From Carpediemonas membranifera (Eukaryota > Fornicata), in NCBI GenBank assembly GCA_019828565.1, contig JAHDYR010000005.1:1364001-1428000 (forward strand): a DNA stretch of 64,000 nt, written 5' to 3'. The translations under genes were made by a program, and so were the position numbers. This document shows, one piece after another, positions 44,712 through 54,637 of this stretch (positions within the stretch are counted from its first letter, which is position 1; every line of letters begins with the position of its first letter). The notes under the pieces are model-generated. The model ran no database searches. It saw nothing but the letters and a program-made list of their open reading frames with translations, and was not told where the DNA came from.

Positions 44712-44880
44712 GTCGATCATTCTGCTCCCAAATCTGCACCTGTATTTTCGTGAGCATGCCCGGGAGCTGGGCCAGACGAGTGGTGCCACAGGGACTAAGC
44801 TCAGATGCTCAGCCTCTGCCAGGCGGCACTCGTTTGAATTCTGCACGAAAAAAAATCAGACGACGAATGATGGGCAAAGG

Positions 44881-44968
44881 GCCGCGAAAACGCTGAAGTA
44901 CCAGCGCAAGTAGAGTATTTTGCAATAAAATAGCTTACTTGCGGTGGTGCTGGCGTTTTCGGGGCCCC
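44881..44968. repeat. Imperfect palindrome (TIR-2), counterpart of 11347-11433
   Basis: Arms CCGCGAAAACGC and GGCGTTTTCGGGG with inner pairing of CCAGCGCAAGTA and TACTTGCGGTGG. Confidence 0.7.
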
Positions 44969-44971
44969 AAT

Positions 44972-45358
44972 ATCCTCTCTCCCCCGTGCTCTCTCCCGGA
45001 CGTTCCCCCGGGCTCTCTTCTCCCGGGGCTCTCTCCCCCGTGCTCTCTCTTGGACGTTCCCCCGGGCTCTCTTCTCCCGGGCTCTCCCCGTGCTCTCTCC
45101 GGACGTTCCCCCGGGCTCTCTTCTCCCGGGCTCTCTCCCCCGTGCTCTCTCCCGGACGTTCCCCCGGGCTCTCTTCTCCCGGGCTCTCTCCCCCGTGCTC
45201 TCTTGGACGTTCCCCCGGGCTCTCTCCCCCGTGCTCTCTCCCGGACGTTCCCCCGGGCTCTCTTCTCCTGGGGCTCTCTCCCCTGTGCTCTCTCCCGGAC
45301 GTTCCCCCGGGCTCTCTTCTCCTGGGGCTCTCTCCCCTGTGCTCTCTCCCGGACGTTC
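44972..45358. repeat. GC-rich minisatellite 2 (TIR-2)
   Basis: Tandem units of about 55-60 bp made of CCCCCGTGCTCTCTCCCGGA, CGTTCCCCCGGGCTCTCTTC and CCCGGGCTCTCT blocks, related to 11080-11340 in reverse. Confidence 0.9.
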
Positions 45359-45390
45359 CAGAAGAGACAATGGCTATTTCTGGAATCCAA

Positions 45391-45646
45391 TGGACAGTTG
45401 GTGGCAGTATTGATGTTGTTTATGCAATTAAAGTTCCTATCGTTTCTTCTAGCTCGTTCCTTGTGTGGTTTCGTGGTTCCTTTGACTCGTTTGATGTTGT
45501 TAATGAGTATCATGGGCCATAGCGGCCGTCAGACGCTATTGATGTGTTATTATGCAAGCTTATATCCTCAATAAAGCTCTATAGCTCATTGGCACTGAGA
45601 AAATAGTGGGAAGTCGGTTCCCACTATTGGTGCACTTTATGGCTCG
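45391..45646 (+). repeat. Direct repeat flanking module 3, left copy
   Basis: 256 bp (TGGACAG(T/C)TGGTGGCAG...TTTATGGCTCG), repeated at 50121-50376. Just to its right a 70-bp remnant (45667-45718) of the module 1-type direct repeat is joined directly to the YR3 3' end. Confidence 0.88.
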
Positions 45647-45786
45647 ATCTCAATCCGCTGGTCTCCGACAGGCAAGAGAGCGAGACAGGAATAAATGAAT
45701 GTATATCTGACTGTCTGGTCAGCTGCGCCAAGTCGATGGCTTAGTCAGTGTTTGAGTCATTCCCACGACATATTTACTTCGTTCAT

Positions 45787-47174
45787 TTACTTCTGATGCT
45801 TTTCCTGCTCTCTCTTCTCCATCAGGTCGTCATACTCGGCCCTCGTCAGCCTCACAGTTGTCATCCCGGCATCACGGATGTGCTCAAAGGCCTCAACGGG
45901 CAGCTTCGGCATCCCGTCCTCGCTGTCGCTGCTGCTGCCCAAGTCTGACTCGCTCTCGTGATAGCGGCGAAGGCGAATGCGTCTGCTGGGCTCCCTGGTC
46001 TTCATAGAGTCATAGAGCGGAGCGAGCCCACTTCCATTGGCCCCGCTACGGACACCCTCATCGGTATCTCTCTCAGACATATCACACTCAACCTGTTGTG
46101 ACTGAACAAATGACAGGTTGTCGACGAGGCTATCCTCGGCATCGCTGTCTGAACTCTCCTCATCCTCCCACTCTCCTTCCAGCATCTCCAACCCGGCTGT
46201 CTCGTCAAACTCGCCCTCCACTGCGGTCTCCGGCATCTCTGCCTCGCCAGCTGTCTCGTCAAACAGCGCCTCATCGTCAGACTCACCCTCCCCCGTGTCG
46301 CCCCCCTCGGGCTTACGCTGGTCGTGGAGCTGGACCATCCTAATCCTGAGCTTGTTGTAAAGCCAGTCATCGAGCGTCGGCGGCACCAGGTCAGCAGAGC
46401 TTCGGATCTCCGGGTTGAGATCGAGGATCGTTGGGCGCCGCGTGGTCGTTAAGTGACTGGACGCCAACTGATGCCTGAACTGCTCATCGGTCAGGCTGAT
46501 GCGCTTGTCCTTAATGACCTTACGAACCTTGATCGGATCCCTGGGCCTGCCAGTCCGTCTTTGTGTCTCAATCACCCGCTTCTTGAGCTGATTGAGATCG
46601 ACATGCACAGTGGGCGCATAGCGAAGCTGGTTAACACTCAGCCCGACCGACTTGAGAGCCTGCGAGAAGGTGCTAGGCATCACAGCGGACATCGCAGATG
46701 GTGCCCCGGTGAATAGCAACCAGTCAGAGAGTTCCGGGGAATCTGGAGCTCGCTCACATCAATATCGCGGGCTGATGTGGCAGTCATGCCCGTGTGGCTG
46801 ATGATAAGAGCCAGCGCATTGTAGGGGAAGACTAGTCGGACAATAGCTTCCGATGCGACAGGCTCAAACTGCCCAAGCGGCTTGACATTGTCTCTGCCGG
46901 AGTTTCGGAATGAGTTGACGGCACTGAGAGTGACAGCAGCGGTTGCCTTGTTCAATGATGCAGCAAAACCGGGCACAAGCGATCTAACCTCCTCGGATCG
47001 GATCACGGAGAGCGCTTCATCCTCGGTACTCCCTCGCTCACGTTGTAAGAATTGAACGAACCGCGAAAGGTTGTTTGCAGCCGCTTTCCGGGAAGATTTC
47101 TTCTTAATCTTGTTCAACCAAGCTTCTTTCATAGCTTCCATGGTTGTTTCCATCTCCTGCGGGCTTCCTTCCAT
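45787..47174 (-). pseudogene. YR3: recombinase-like, acidic-tailed protein (frameshifted)
   Basis: ATG 47174 (MEGSPQEMETTMEA). A one-base loss near 46720 divides it. The N-terminal half is unlike YR1/YR2 in sequence but has the same layout: core-binding-like helices (AVTLSAVNSFRNS), then LALIISHTGMTATSARDIDVSEL, which follows the TGLRxxELxxLxxxDI pattern with the catalytic Arg missing, then ALKSVGLSVNQLRYAPTVHV, where HxLRHxxAT is expected. From KVIKDKRISLTDEQ onward it is almost identical to YR1/YR2, including the acidic tail. Stop AAGTAAATG. Confidence 0.6.
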
Positions 47175-48289
47175 CGATATACGGATTTCAGACTTTCGTC
47201 ATGCACAAAAATTCGAATCTCTCCAAATGCCCAAAACAGTGGTCAAACCGTGTTCAGGGGTACAATAGAGTGCCATAGGCACGTTCTTGCATTTCAAAAT
47301 ATTCTAGAGGTCGTTCATAAATTCTCAGATGGCCAACAGTACGAAAGTCTGAAATCCATTTATCATGAGACCCGACAAATTTGAAATCCATTTATCGGGT
47401 GGATACATCACTGTAGAGGGTATTCATGGATATAGGTGCCTTTTCGGTGCCGAGGGGAGTCAACATTTGAGGTCGTGCAGGCAGAAAGTCTGAAATCCGT
47501 ATATCTCATCACTGCTTATAGATCCTGGCAGACAACGCCTTCTTGGCAACGCCTGAGGTGTAAGGATTCGCTTGCCTCTGTGTTGTCGCATCAGCTTCGC
47601 TGAAAACGGGGGAACTGACCCGCGCATTCGCGCACTTTATGCTCGCAACGAGATTGAAATGGCGAACTTAAGAATAGAAAGAATACTGGCGGCTTTAACG
47701 TAGTAGGCATGTGTACAACACTAAGAAACATCAGTATGCGGGCGCAGAGCATCACTAAAGCAACAATAATCCCTAAACAACATCAATCATCATAAGTCCA
47801 TCAGGACCATACGATATGAACAATAAATGAACCACAGAGCAGTATAGATGATTTGAGAGTACCAGGCATGGCCAGAATACCGCAATTATCGTCCGTTGAT
47901 CCACGTGACCTCCATCTTGGTCGGTATCCAGAGAACGCCCGTCAGACGCTTGCAACGGAACATTTAGGGGGAGCATCCTGAATGGGGCCAGATTTGAGGG
48001 ACCCTTGGTCTGACATGCCATGACCGAGTACTCTAGGGGCCTCCACAGTGCGTCCCGAGGTACGTTATAGCACCACAGACTTGGTGTGTCTTAGCCTGCA
48101 CCGCCCGAAAGCTCGCCGGATCACTCCCCATACGTTATATCGCCATTCAGTCCACATAATGGGTGTTTTCGGAGCGATTATATCCCCCGTTTGTATGGTA
48201 TAACGTTTCCGACACCCCGTTGCCTACGGTTACTGGCAATTTTCTCATCTCTGTTATATGTCCATTATTGGGATATAACGAAGAGAAGA
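47175..48289. promoter_or_regulatory. Divergent spacer YR3/OTU3 with iterons
   Basis: A perfect 22-bp inverted repeat lies at 47176-47197 and 47484-47505, each arm holding GGATTTCAGACTTTC or its complement, with a further copy at 47342-47357. These differ at fixed positions from the YR1/YR2 iterons (TTTCAGAATTTCG). The OTU3 side carries TATAAC/GTTATA sites at 48064, 48134, 48199, 48253 and 48274. The block 47640-48060 is conserved in all modules. No gene. Confidence 0.7.
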
Positions 48290-50048
48290 ATGACGTTCGA
48301 ATTCCTTCACGAGTGGATCGAGAGCACCTCAGATGATGTGATTGAGGCCGTTATCACCGAATTCAAGGAGAAGAAGACAAACAAGGCGAAGAGTGCCGTT
48401 CTTCGGGACAAATTGCTCGACGAGAACGATATCTTCGATATAGTCGTCAAGAACGGTACGTAATTGGTGCAAATGTTTATATAGGGATCAACTTCAACCA
48501 CCTGTGCTCATATTTCGAGATTCAGGGCGAGAAGAAGGCAGAACTCGAGGCATTGCTGTCTCAGCAGGTGCAGGATAAGACCTCGAACGAGAACATCGAG
48601 GCAACCTTCACGGAGAAGGAGATGAAGGCGTTTGAGTCGGCCGCTGTCACAGCCTTCAAGAACTCCAAGAGGGCTGAGTATGCCAAGGAGAATGAGGGCG
48701 CGCGTATCGAAAAAGAGGCGCTGAGTGTCAAGGTTCGGGCGTGGCGCAACGCGACATCCACCAACGCGCTTGTGCGCGACCATGTCACAGCAATGGTTGC
48801 CAGGGTGCGCAGCAAGGAGGCAGACCTTGCTTACATGAAGCACTCCTGCCGCTCGTACTTCGAAGAGTACATCATCGCCCTGGAATGGTTGGAGACCCCC
48901 GCGGGAGAAGGTACGCCCCTGCTCCCCCCAGGTACTGGCGCTATCATCGATTACTATCACAAAATTGTTCGAGGATACAAGAAGAGAGTCAAGCAGTTGA
49001 GGAAGAGCTTGACGGCAAAGAGTGAGGAAGTCATCACGCTGCATCGACGCCTTCTGCAGCAGCAGGCTGAGCGAGAGGCAGCCTATGACGCTGACAAGTC
49101 CATGGATGCATCACTCCCATGCAGCCCCATCCCGCCACAGTCTGGCACAGTCTCCAGGACTTCCTGTCCCCGACGCGATACGGACGAGCCCGAGGCCTCC
49201 ATGTCTGTGAAGCGCAAGGCCCTCATCATCACGCCCGAGAAGGCCAGGCCAGAGGACTCGGAGGAGGAGTCAGAGGAGGAGGAGATAGAGGAGGAGGTGA
49301 CTGTTGAGAAGAAGGGTGAGTCAGATGAGGAGGACGTGACCAAATTCGACGCCTGTATCCAGACTGAGCCCGAGAAGGCCAGACCTGTGACCTGCGAGAC
49401 TGGAACTGAGATGAACGAAGGTGACGACCGTACCCCGACAGATGACAAGGATGTCCAGACCGAGGAGAGAGAGGACTGCCTGGACGAGTTCACACGTCAC
49501 CTCCGGTCGAAGTTCAAGCCGTACAACCCCCAGGCGATGGTGACTGTGTTGGCCACTGCCTCAGGCATGTGTCTAACGAGCGTGACGTACCGACAACAGA
49601 TTGGCGTAAGCAGCTTCAAGCTGCTGCAGGGATTATGCAGAAGCGCGACCTACTTCCGGCAGACTATCAGCTCTTTTACAGCCATGCCAGTTCAACAGGC
49701 AAGGGTGGCAAGAACGACAGTCTTCCATACTGCCGGGACACCGCAATTCAGGTCTGGTCACAGATTCACAACATGCCCATTGCATCCATCCAGGACGGCA
49801 CAATCGTCTTCTTCCAGGGTAGAGACAAGGGTTACATCACCCTGACAAACACTAATGCGAGCATGTCCGTCATCCGTGTCATTGCAAACGTGATTGGCGT
49901 CAATGACTACATTTATATCTCCGGCACGCCAACTGACGTCACAGCACACGCGGAAGTGTACCATGCAACACCTGTTGAGCTGAGGAAGGCAGAATCGCAC
50001 CTGTCTGCCCAACAGAACACAGAGGATGACTGTTATTTTGTGGAATGA
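48290..50048 (+). pseudogene. OTU3: coiled, acidic protein with OTU-like end, one frameshift
   Basis: Exon 1 48290-48455, intron 48456-48484, exon 2 from 48485. N-terminal and coiled regions are near-identical to OTU2 and equivalent to OTU1. After the acidic linker the sequence is its own (DDKDVQTEEREDC). The frame changes near 49565; the second frame (TTDWRKQLQAAAG...CYFVE) aligns with the OTU1 domain through DTAIQVWSQIH and THAEVYH-like positions. At the active site TASGMC replaces SDGNC, so the catalytic Asp is absent. Likely inactive as a peptidase even if the frameshift is an error. A TAAA lies 12 bases after the TGA. Confidence 0.7.
48456..48484 (+). other. 29-nt spliceosomal intron in OTU3
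   Basis: GTACGT...TTTATATAG. Splicing joins AAGAACG to GGATCAAC in the frame that aligns with OTU1. The same intron is in OTU2 (14125-14153). Confidence 0.78.
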
Positions 50049-50120
50049 GTCAGTAGTAAATGAATGAATTGCGGTGGCGTCGTGGTGCTGCCGTGGTGCT
50101 GTTGGCTTTGGGGCGCTGAC

Positions 50121-50376
50121 TGGACAGCTGGTGGCAGTATTGATGTTGTTTATGCAATTAAAGTTCCTATCGTTTCTTCTAGCTCGTTCCTTGTGTGGTT
50201 TCGTGGTTCCTTTGACTCGTTTGATGTTGTTAATGAGTATCATGGGCCATAGCGGCCGTCAGACGCTATTGATGTGTTATTATGCAAGCTTATATCCTCA
50301 ATAAAGCTCTATAGCTCATTGGCACTGAGAAAATAGTGGGAAGTCGGTTCCCACTATTGGTGCACTTTATGGCTCG
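50121..50376 (+). repeat. Direct repeat flanking module 3, right copy
   Basis: Second copy of 45391-45646, near-identical; sequences diverge right after GGCTCG. Confidence 0.88.
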
Positions 50377-50660
50377 CAACGAGATTGAATGACGAACTCC
50401 GTCATCCGTGTCATTGCAAAAAGGTGATTAGCGTCAGTGACTACATTTATCTTCAACTCATCTACAAATGCAAATATCGAGTGTCTCCACCCCATCATCT
50501 CTGCAATCTCTGCAAAGACTGCCATGAGAACTACTCTGCAATTGCGGGAATCAAACTGAGTAAAACTGACTTGTGCTTGTGTTTTGGCGTGTCTTCGGTT
50601 GGGCTGTTGACTGACAGTGTTTATCGGCTGCTACAGGTTTCTCTCTATTTACAGATCTAT

Positions 50661-50891
50661 TCACATCGAAAACTCGTTGTAATTTGCCATGTAGTATGAA
50701 CAAAATGTCTTGATCCTTGCCGTGCAGCGCTTCATCTGCTCTAATTCACCATCAATGCGAGAATCAATGAAGTGCGCTCGTTGAATCCCATAAACAACGT
50801 CTAGCTCCAATTCTATCCCTTCAATCGTTAATGCTATACGTTTCGCCGGCGATACCGGCGTCGCTCGTGTGTTTTCTTCATCGGGCGTCAT
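50661..50891 (-). CDS. possible small protein, 76 aa, TIR-2 right part
   Basis: ATG 50891 (MTPDEENTRATPVSPAK). A beta-like stretch (RIALTIEGIELELDVVYGI) is followed by a helix (ELEQMKRCTARIKTF) and YYMANYNEFSM. No known family. Weak likeness to the frame at 12760-12491 in TIR-1, same strand and same end of the element. Confidence 0.3.
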   Translation of the reverse strand: MTPDEENTRATPVSPAKRIALTIEGIELELDVVYGIQRAHFIDSRIDGELEQMKRCTARIKTFCSYYMANYNEFSM

Positions 50892-52049
50892 CTGAAATGC
50901 GCAGTTTATGCGGAGCCTGGTTGGCTGTATAAAAGAGGTCCAGATGTGTATCTATCCCTGTATTGACTATCGTGCGTGGAAGAGCGGCGAGCTTCTGGAA
51001 TCAACGGGGCGAATCTGCCCTGTGTATTCCGGCAGCGCACGGCCCTGCCACACGTCCTAACTCGTCATTAAGGTCGTTAGTGACCCTACAAACACTCATA
51101 CGCGCATCATCCTACCTTTCATTAACGAGATTGGCTCTCGCGCCGCCCCAAATGGCCGTATGAACCAGGCGCTTGCCGGTCGCAACCTTTCGTCATCAAT
51201 AGAACTCTATGCTCGCCACTTCACTGTTCCAGCAGGGTTATATTGCCAATGGGGACGTTTCAGATGTCTGAGCGAGCGATACTGAGTAAAAGCCGACTTG
51301 ATATTGATTAGTTGTGGGAAAAGAGGCTTATGCCATCTAGAATGAGCGAAAGCATGCTCAGATGGGCAAATATCTCGAATGCTGTCTTGCTATGAGCTCT
51401 ATCACAGTCATTTCTGGATATCTCCGACATTGCTTCCGTCATTACCATTTTTTTTCATGCAGGCGGCGTGACCTTAAACTGAACAATAACAATAACTCCC
51501 CCAATTGGAAGAGTTCACACCTGAAACCATTATGCCTGAGGTTTCAGCCAAGGGCGAGTACATTGCCGTCTTTTTAATTCCAATAACTTTAACTTTTTCT
51601 TCGCGTTGACCGCCCAAGAATGTTCTCCTTACACGACGGTCTGGGCATCATCGTGTAGTAATACTTGTGTTTACTCGGCCTCTTGGTTTTTAGTTGCAGC
51701 GTAGAAAAATTCCCTGAGCTGTGCGCTCATCAATAACGCCTCTCGACTCGGCCCGAGTCTTTTGCTAAAAATCTCGAGATCTGTTCTGTCCCCTTCGCAG
51801 ATTTTTGTTGGATCACAAGCACTACTGGTGTAGATCAGATCCTGCAAAAAACTGCGAAGGGGACAGAGCCAAAGTGGTCGAACTTGAAAAAAATGGCTCT
51901 CGTCGTCAAGAAGAAGTCACCCATACTCAGGTCACAGCTTAGCCCACAGTTAGCCATCAATGCAGTGAATAGAGAACTAGTACTGCTACCCAGCCATACC
52001 ATTCTTATTTACTGACAGAGCCTGGTTCCTCTGATTAATTCAAACGTCT
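50892..52049. other. TIR-2 right interior, no gene seen
   Basis: No supported frame. An inverted repeat of about 30 bp with mismatches (arms 51785-51814 and 51838-51867, TCTGTCCCCTTCGCAG and complement) forms a short hairpin. Confidence 0.5.
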
Positions 52050-52123
52050 TGACTTAAAGTCAAGTTTTGGCCTTGACTTTAAGTCACAAAAACTTGACTT
52101 GAAGTCAAGGAATTGACAGTATG
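52050..52123 (-). repeat. TIR-2 right inverted repeat
   Basis: Inverted counterpart of 42342-42415, followed by TA and the continuing DIRS-1 reverse transcriptase. Confidence 0.9.
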
Positions 52124-52301
52124 TAAGGATTGCAGTCTATCTTGACGATTGGCTTATACTCCACCAGGACGCAGATACTCTCAAGGCTATGATTCCCATG
52201 ATCCTTAACCTGCTCACATCATTCGGCATAGTAGTGAACGCAAAGAAAGCGAGATGGACACCAGCAACGGAACAAGAGTTCTTAGGAATGATAATAGACA
52301 C

Positions 52302-52409
52302 TGTGATCACTAAGGAAAAAGGCTTTACAAAGAGAGCTCGACACAAGGGTGTCGAGCTGGACGGATCAAGACCGTATCAAATACGTATCTCATATATAAA
52401 TGGCTGACA
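52302..52409 (-). repeat. E3 3' LTR (108 bp)
   Basis: Appears identical to 58625-58732. Confidence 0.93.
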
Positions 52410-52419
52410 CTTCCCCCCC

Positions 52420-53279
52420 ATGCTCTGTTAAGAGCATCACGAAAAGGATACCATTGTTAATCAGGTCTTGGGGGAATAGCCCAAGAGTGCTGACCCTATA
52501 ACCGTCGATCGCTGGGGAATGACCAGTGATCCGGGGATGCCAACTAAGTTCAACTTAGGAGGCTGACCGTCGCGCACACGGGACTTGCGTGTACGCCGGA
52601 TAGTATCCGTTGACTAGGCTGACGACATAGCGTCCTAAGCCATCGCCCGGCGTGGAGTCCACCCACGGAAATGAGATTTTCTAGATTGCGCAAAGATTCT
52701 ACAGATTCGAAAAGACTCGTGGTACCACTAAATAAGCGCGCTGTGTCATGGGTATCTTACCTGGGGATCCTGCCCCTCCTAGTAGTCGATACATACCAGT
52801 GTTCTGTCTGATTGCATCAAACCGTGCAGGTTATGTCATGCATTCGGCTTGATTCGGAATAGTTGGCGGTTTGTGCCCTTTTTCCGCTATTTCTTACATA
52901 GGCTTCGAAAATGCGGTTAATTAGCTCCAATTCCGCTTCCTTGGCGAGATACGGGCGTTTTCTTCTCTTCGTCTCCACTCGGACTTCTTGTGCCCAGAAT
53001 ACGAGCTCCATCATGAATAACCAACATCACAACCACGTTCTACGCATAAACTTTGTCCGTTATCACTTCTTTGAGGGGTTTTCTTCCCCTTTTCCTCGAG
53101 ATCTCGTCTCGGCATAAAACGCGCGAGAGAATGCGTGAACGGCTGTCCCTTGGCCAGTATTGGCTATACAGGCGTGCTCAGCGTCTGTAACTTGCACGGT
53201 GGGTGTCCTCCTGAGATTATATAACTCATGTATACATGTAAATCAAATCTGGGACGCGTCCTAGATTTCAAACGGCGCT
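52420..53279. other. E3 region between purine tract and extra gene
   Basis: 860 bp without a supported gene; it must hold the promoter of the extra gene at 53280. Confidence 0.5.
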
Positions 53280-54608
53280 ATGGCAAACGTTGAGAAGGAA
53301 CTCTTTGCTGCAATCGACCAGTATATGACGGCCAATCCTACTGGTGTGCTCATCTCCGATCTTCAGGCCTTGAAGCGAAAGCACGTCGAGCTGCTGAATG
53401 GTGACGGCTCCCAGGAAGCTACTGAGGGTTCTCACACGCCTCCATCCACTGACAACACCGCTGAGACCACCGATGGTGATGCCATTTCGCACCAAGAAGC
53501 TGGTTCAGCTCCCGATCGCACCGTTCTCCGACCTCGACGCTCCGGACGGCACATCACCGACTGCCATCCCGAATCTGCTCAGACCACAATCACCCGCACG
53601 AGCGAGCTGGGCGCTGAGTTCAACCAGCGTGTCGTCGAGGTCCCCGTCCGCCCATTCCACCGACAGACCCGTTACCGCGCCAATGTCGAAACCCCTCGGG
53701 CCATTGTGACCGTCGCCGAGGCGACCGAGCCCGCCGAACCTCTTCCGGCACGCGAGCAGCGTCAGGTCGAGACCTTCCGCACCACCTTTGCGGAGATCAG
53801 CACTGCTCGCTTCTCCAACTGCTTCGAAGTCAATTTCACAGCCCTCCTCGACCGAGTTCAGACCGGGAAGCTCTTCGGCAGCGCTATGACCGAGGTCACG
53901 GCTGCTTACGTCTCTGCCGACATCCTTCGTCGGTTCGCGGAGGTGACGGCCATCGGGTGCGCTCTCCAGCGCTCCATGGAGGGTGTCCAAGACACTCGCG
54001 CCGTAGCCGCGGCTCTGGTCCAGGGCGGGACGAGCGACCGGTTTGCCACAAACCACGTCGCCACAGCTGAGGGAGCCCTCCTGGCGCTGAAGCGCACTCG
54101 GGAGCCGGGTGCCACGGTCTCTCGTGATGTGGTGGTGGACCTCCTCAAGCGCGTGGTGATGGCGGGCCGACACCCAGCCATGTTCTCGCTGCTTATGGCG
54201 GCTGAGAACCGCGGTGCCTCGCGCCTGACCGCCACCCGCTCCCGCGACTTCGTTCGGGCCTATTGGACCTGTGTCCGGCTTGAGCATCTCCCGGCTATGG
54301 AGCTTGCCATGAACAAGGAGCTGTTCACGCTCCAGCTCACGGACACGTCCGCCGCGTACGGTGTGGTGGAGGTCAAAGAGCACATCGAGCTCTACGAGAA
54401 CGCCCGCCAGGAGGAGTCGTTCATCCTGCTCGTCCAGTTTTCGGGCTATCCGCTGCCGTCACTGACCTTCCTGACCCAGGATCTTTGCCGCACCATGCCT
54501 GTCACTCGTTATCTCAACGAGCATAACTTATGGCGTCGCGTTCGTCGGCGCTGGGAGCATGACGGCATCTTCTTTGAGCTTGGTGACAGCCTTGGTGCCA
54601 TTGAATAA
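53280..54608 (+). CDS. E3 convergent extra gene, 442 aa, chromodomain-like end
   Basis: Intact frame MANVEKELFAAIDQYM to LGDSLGAIE on the strand opposite pol; its stop lies 29 bp from the pol stop. Residues 1-40 are helical, 45-170 are Thr/Arg/Glu-rich and probably disordered, 170-340 form a helical core (FEVNFTALLDRVQTGKLFG, AEGALLALKRT, VVDLLKRVVMAGRHP), and 345-425 (FTLQLTDTSAAYGVVEVKEHIELY...ILLVQFSGYPLPSLTFL) have the strand pattern of a chromodomain. E2 carries a broken homologue in the same place. Stop GAATAAATC. No viral or retroelement family is recognised for it; Gag-like or targeting roles are guesses. Confidence 0.8.
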   Translation: MANVEKELFAAIDQYMTANPTGVLISDLQALKRKHVELLNGDGSQEATEGSHTPPSTDNTAETTDGDAISHQEAGSAPDRTVLRPRRSGRHITDCHPESAQTTITRTSELGAEFNQRVVEVPVRPFHRQTRYRANVETPRAIVTVAEATEPAEPLPAREQRQVETFRTTFAEISTARFSNCFEVNFTALLDRVQTGKLFGSAMTEVTAAYVSADILRRFAEVTAIGCALQRSMEGVQDTRAVAAALVQGGTSDRFATNHVATAEGALLALKRTREPGATVSRDVVVDLLKRVVMAGRHPAMFSLLMAAENRGASRLTATRSRDFVRAYWTCVRLEHLPAMELAMNKELFTLQLTDTSAAYGVVEVKEHIELYENARQEESFILLVQFSGYPLPSLTFLTQDLCRTMPVTRYLNEHNLWRRVRRRWEHDGIFFELGDSLGAIE

Positions 54609-54637
54609 ATCAGATTGTGACTCTCTCTGGGCGCCAT

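Larger units (their letters stand above)
42342..52123. mobile_element. TIR-2, 9.8-kb inverted-repeat element in DIRS-1
   Basis: 74-bp inverted repeats (42342-42415 and 52050-52123, one mismatch), target duplication TA (42340-42341 and 52124-52125). The interrupted reverse transcriptase frame is restored in phase. Contents: minisatellite-palindrome block, YR3/OTU3 module between 256-bp direct repeats, small frames. No transposase recognised. TA duplication fits the Tc1/mariner superfamily, but the size and lack of a DDE gene do not; it may be non-autonomous. Confidence 0.88.

Noticed and set aside
53505-54383. 292-codon minus-strand frame opposite the E3 extra gene
   Set aside because: Shadow frame; the plus-strand frame has a homologue in E2 with matching amino acids, the shadow does not.
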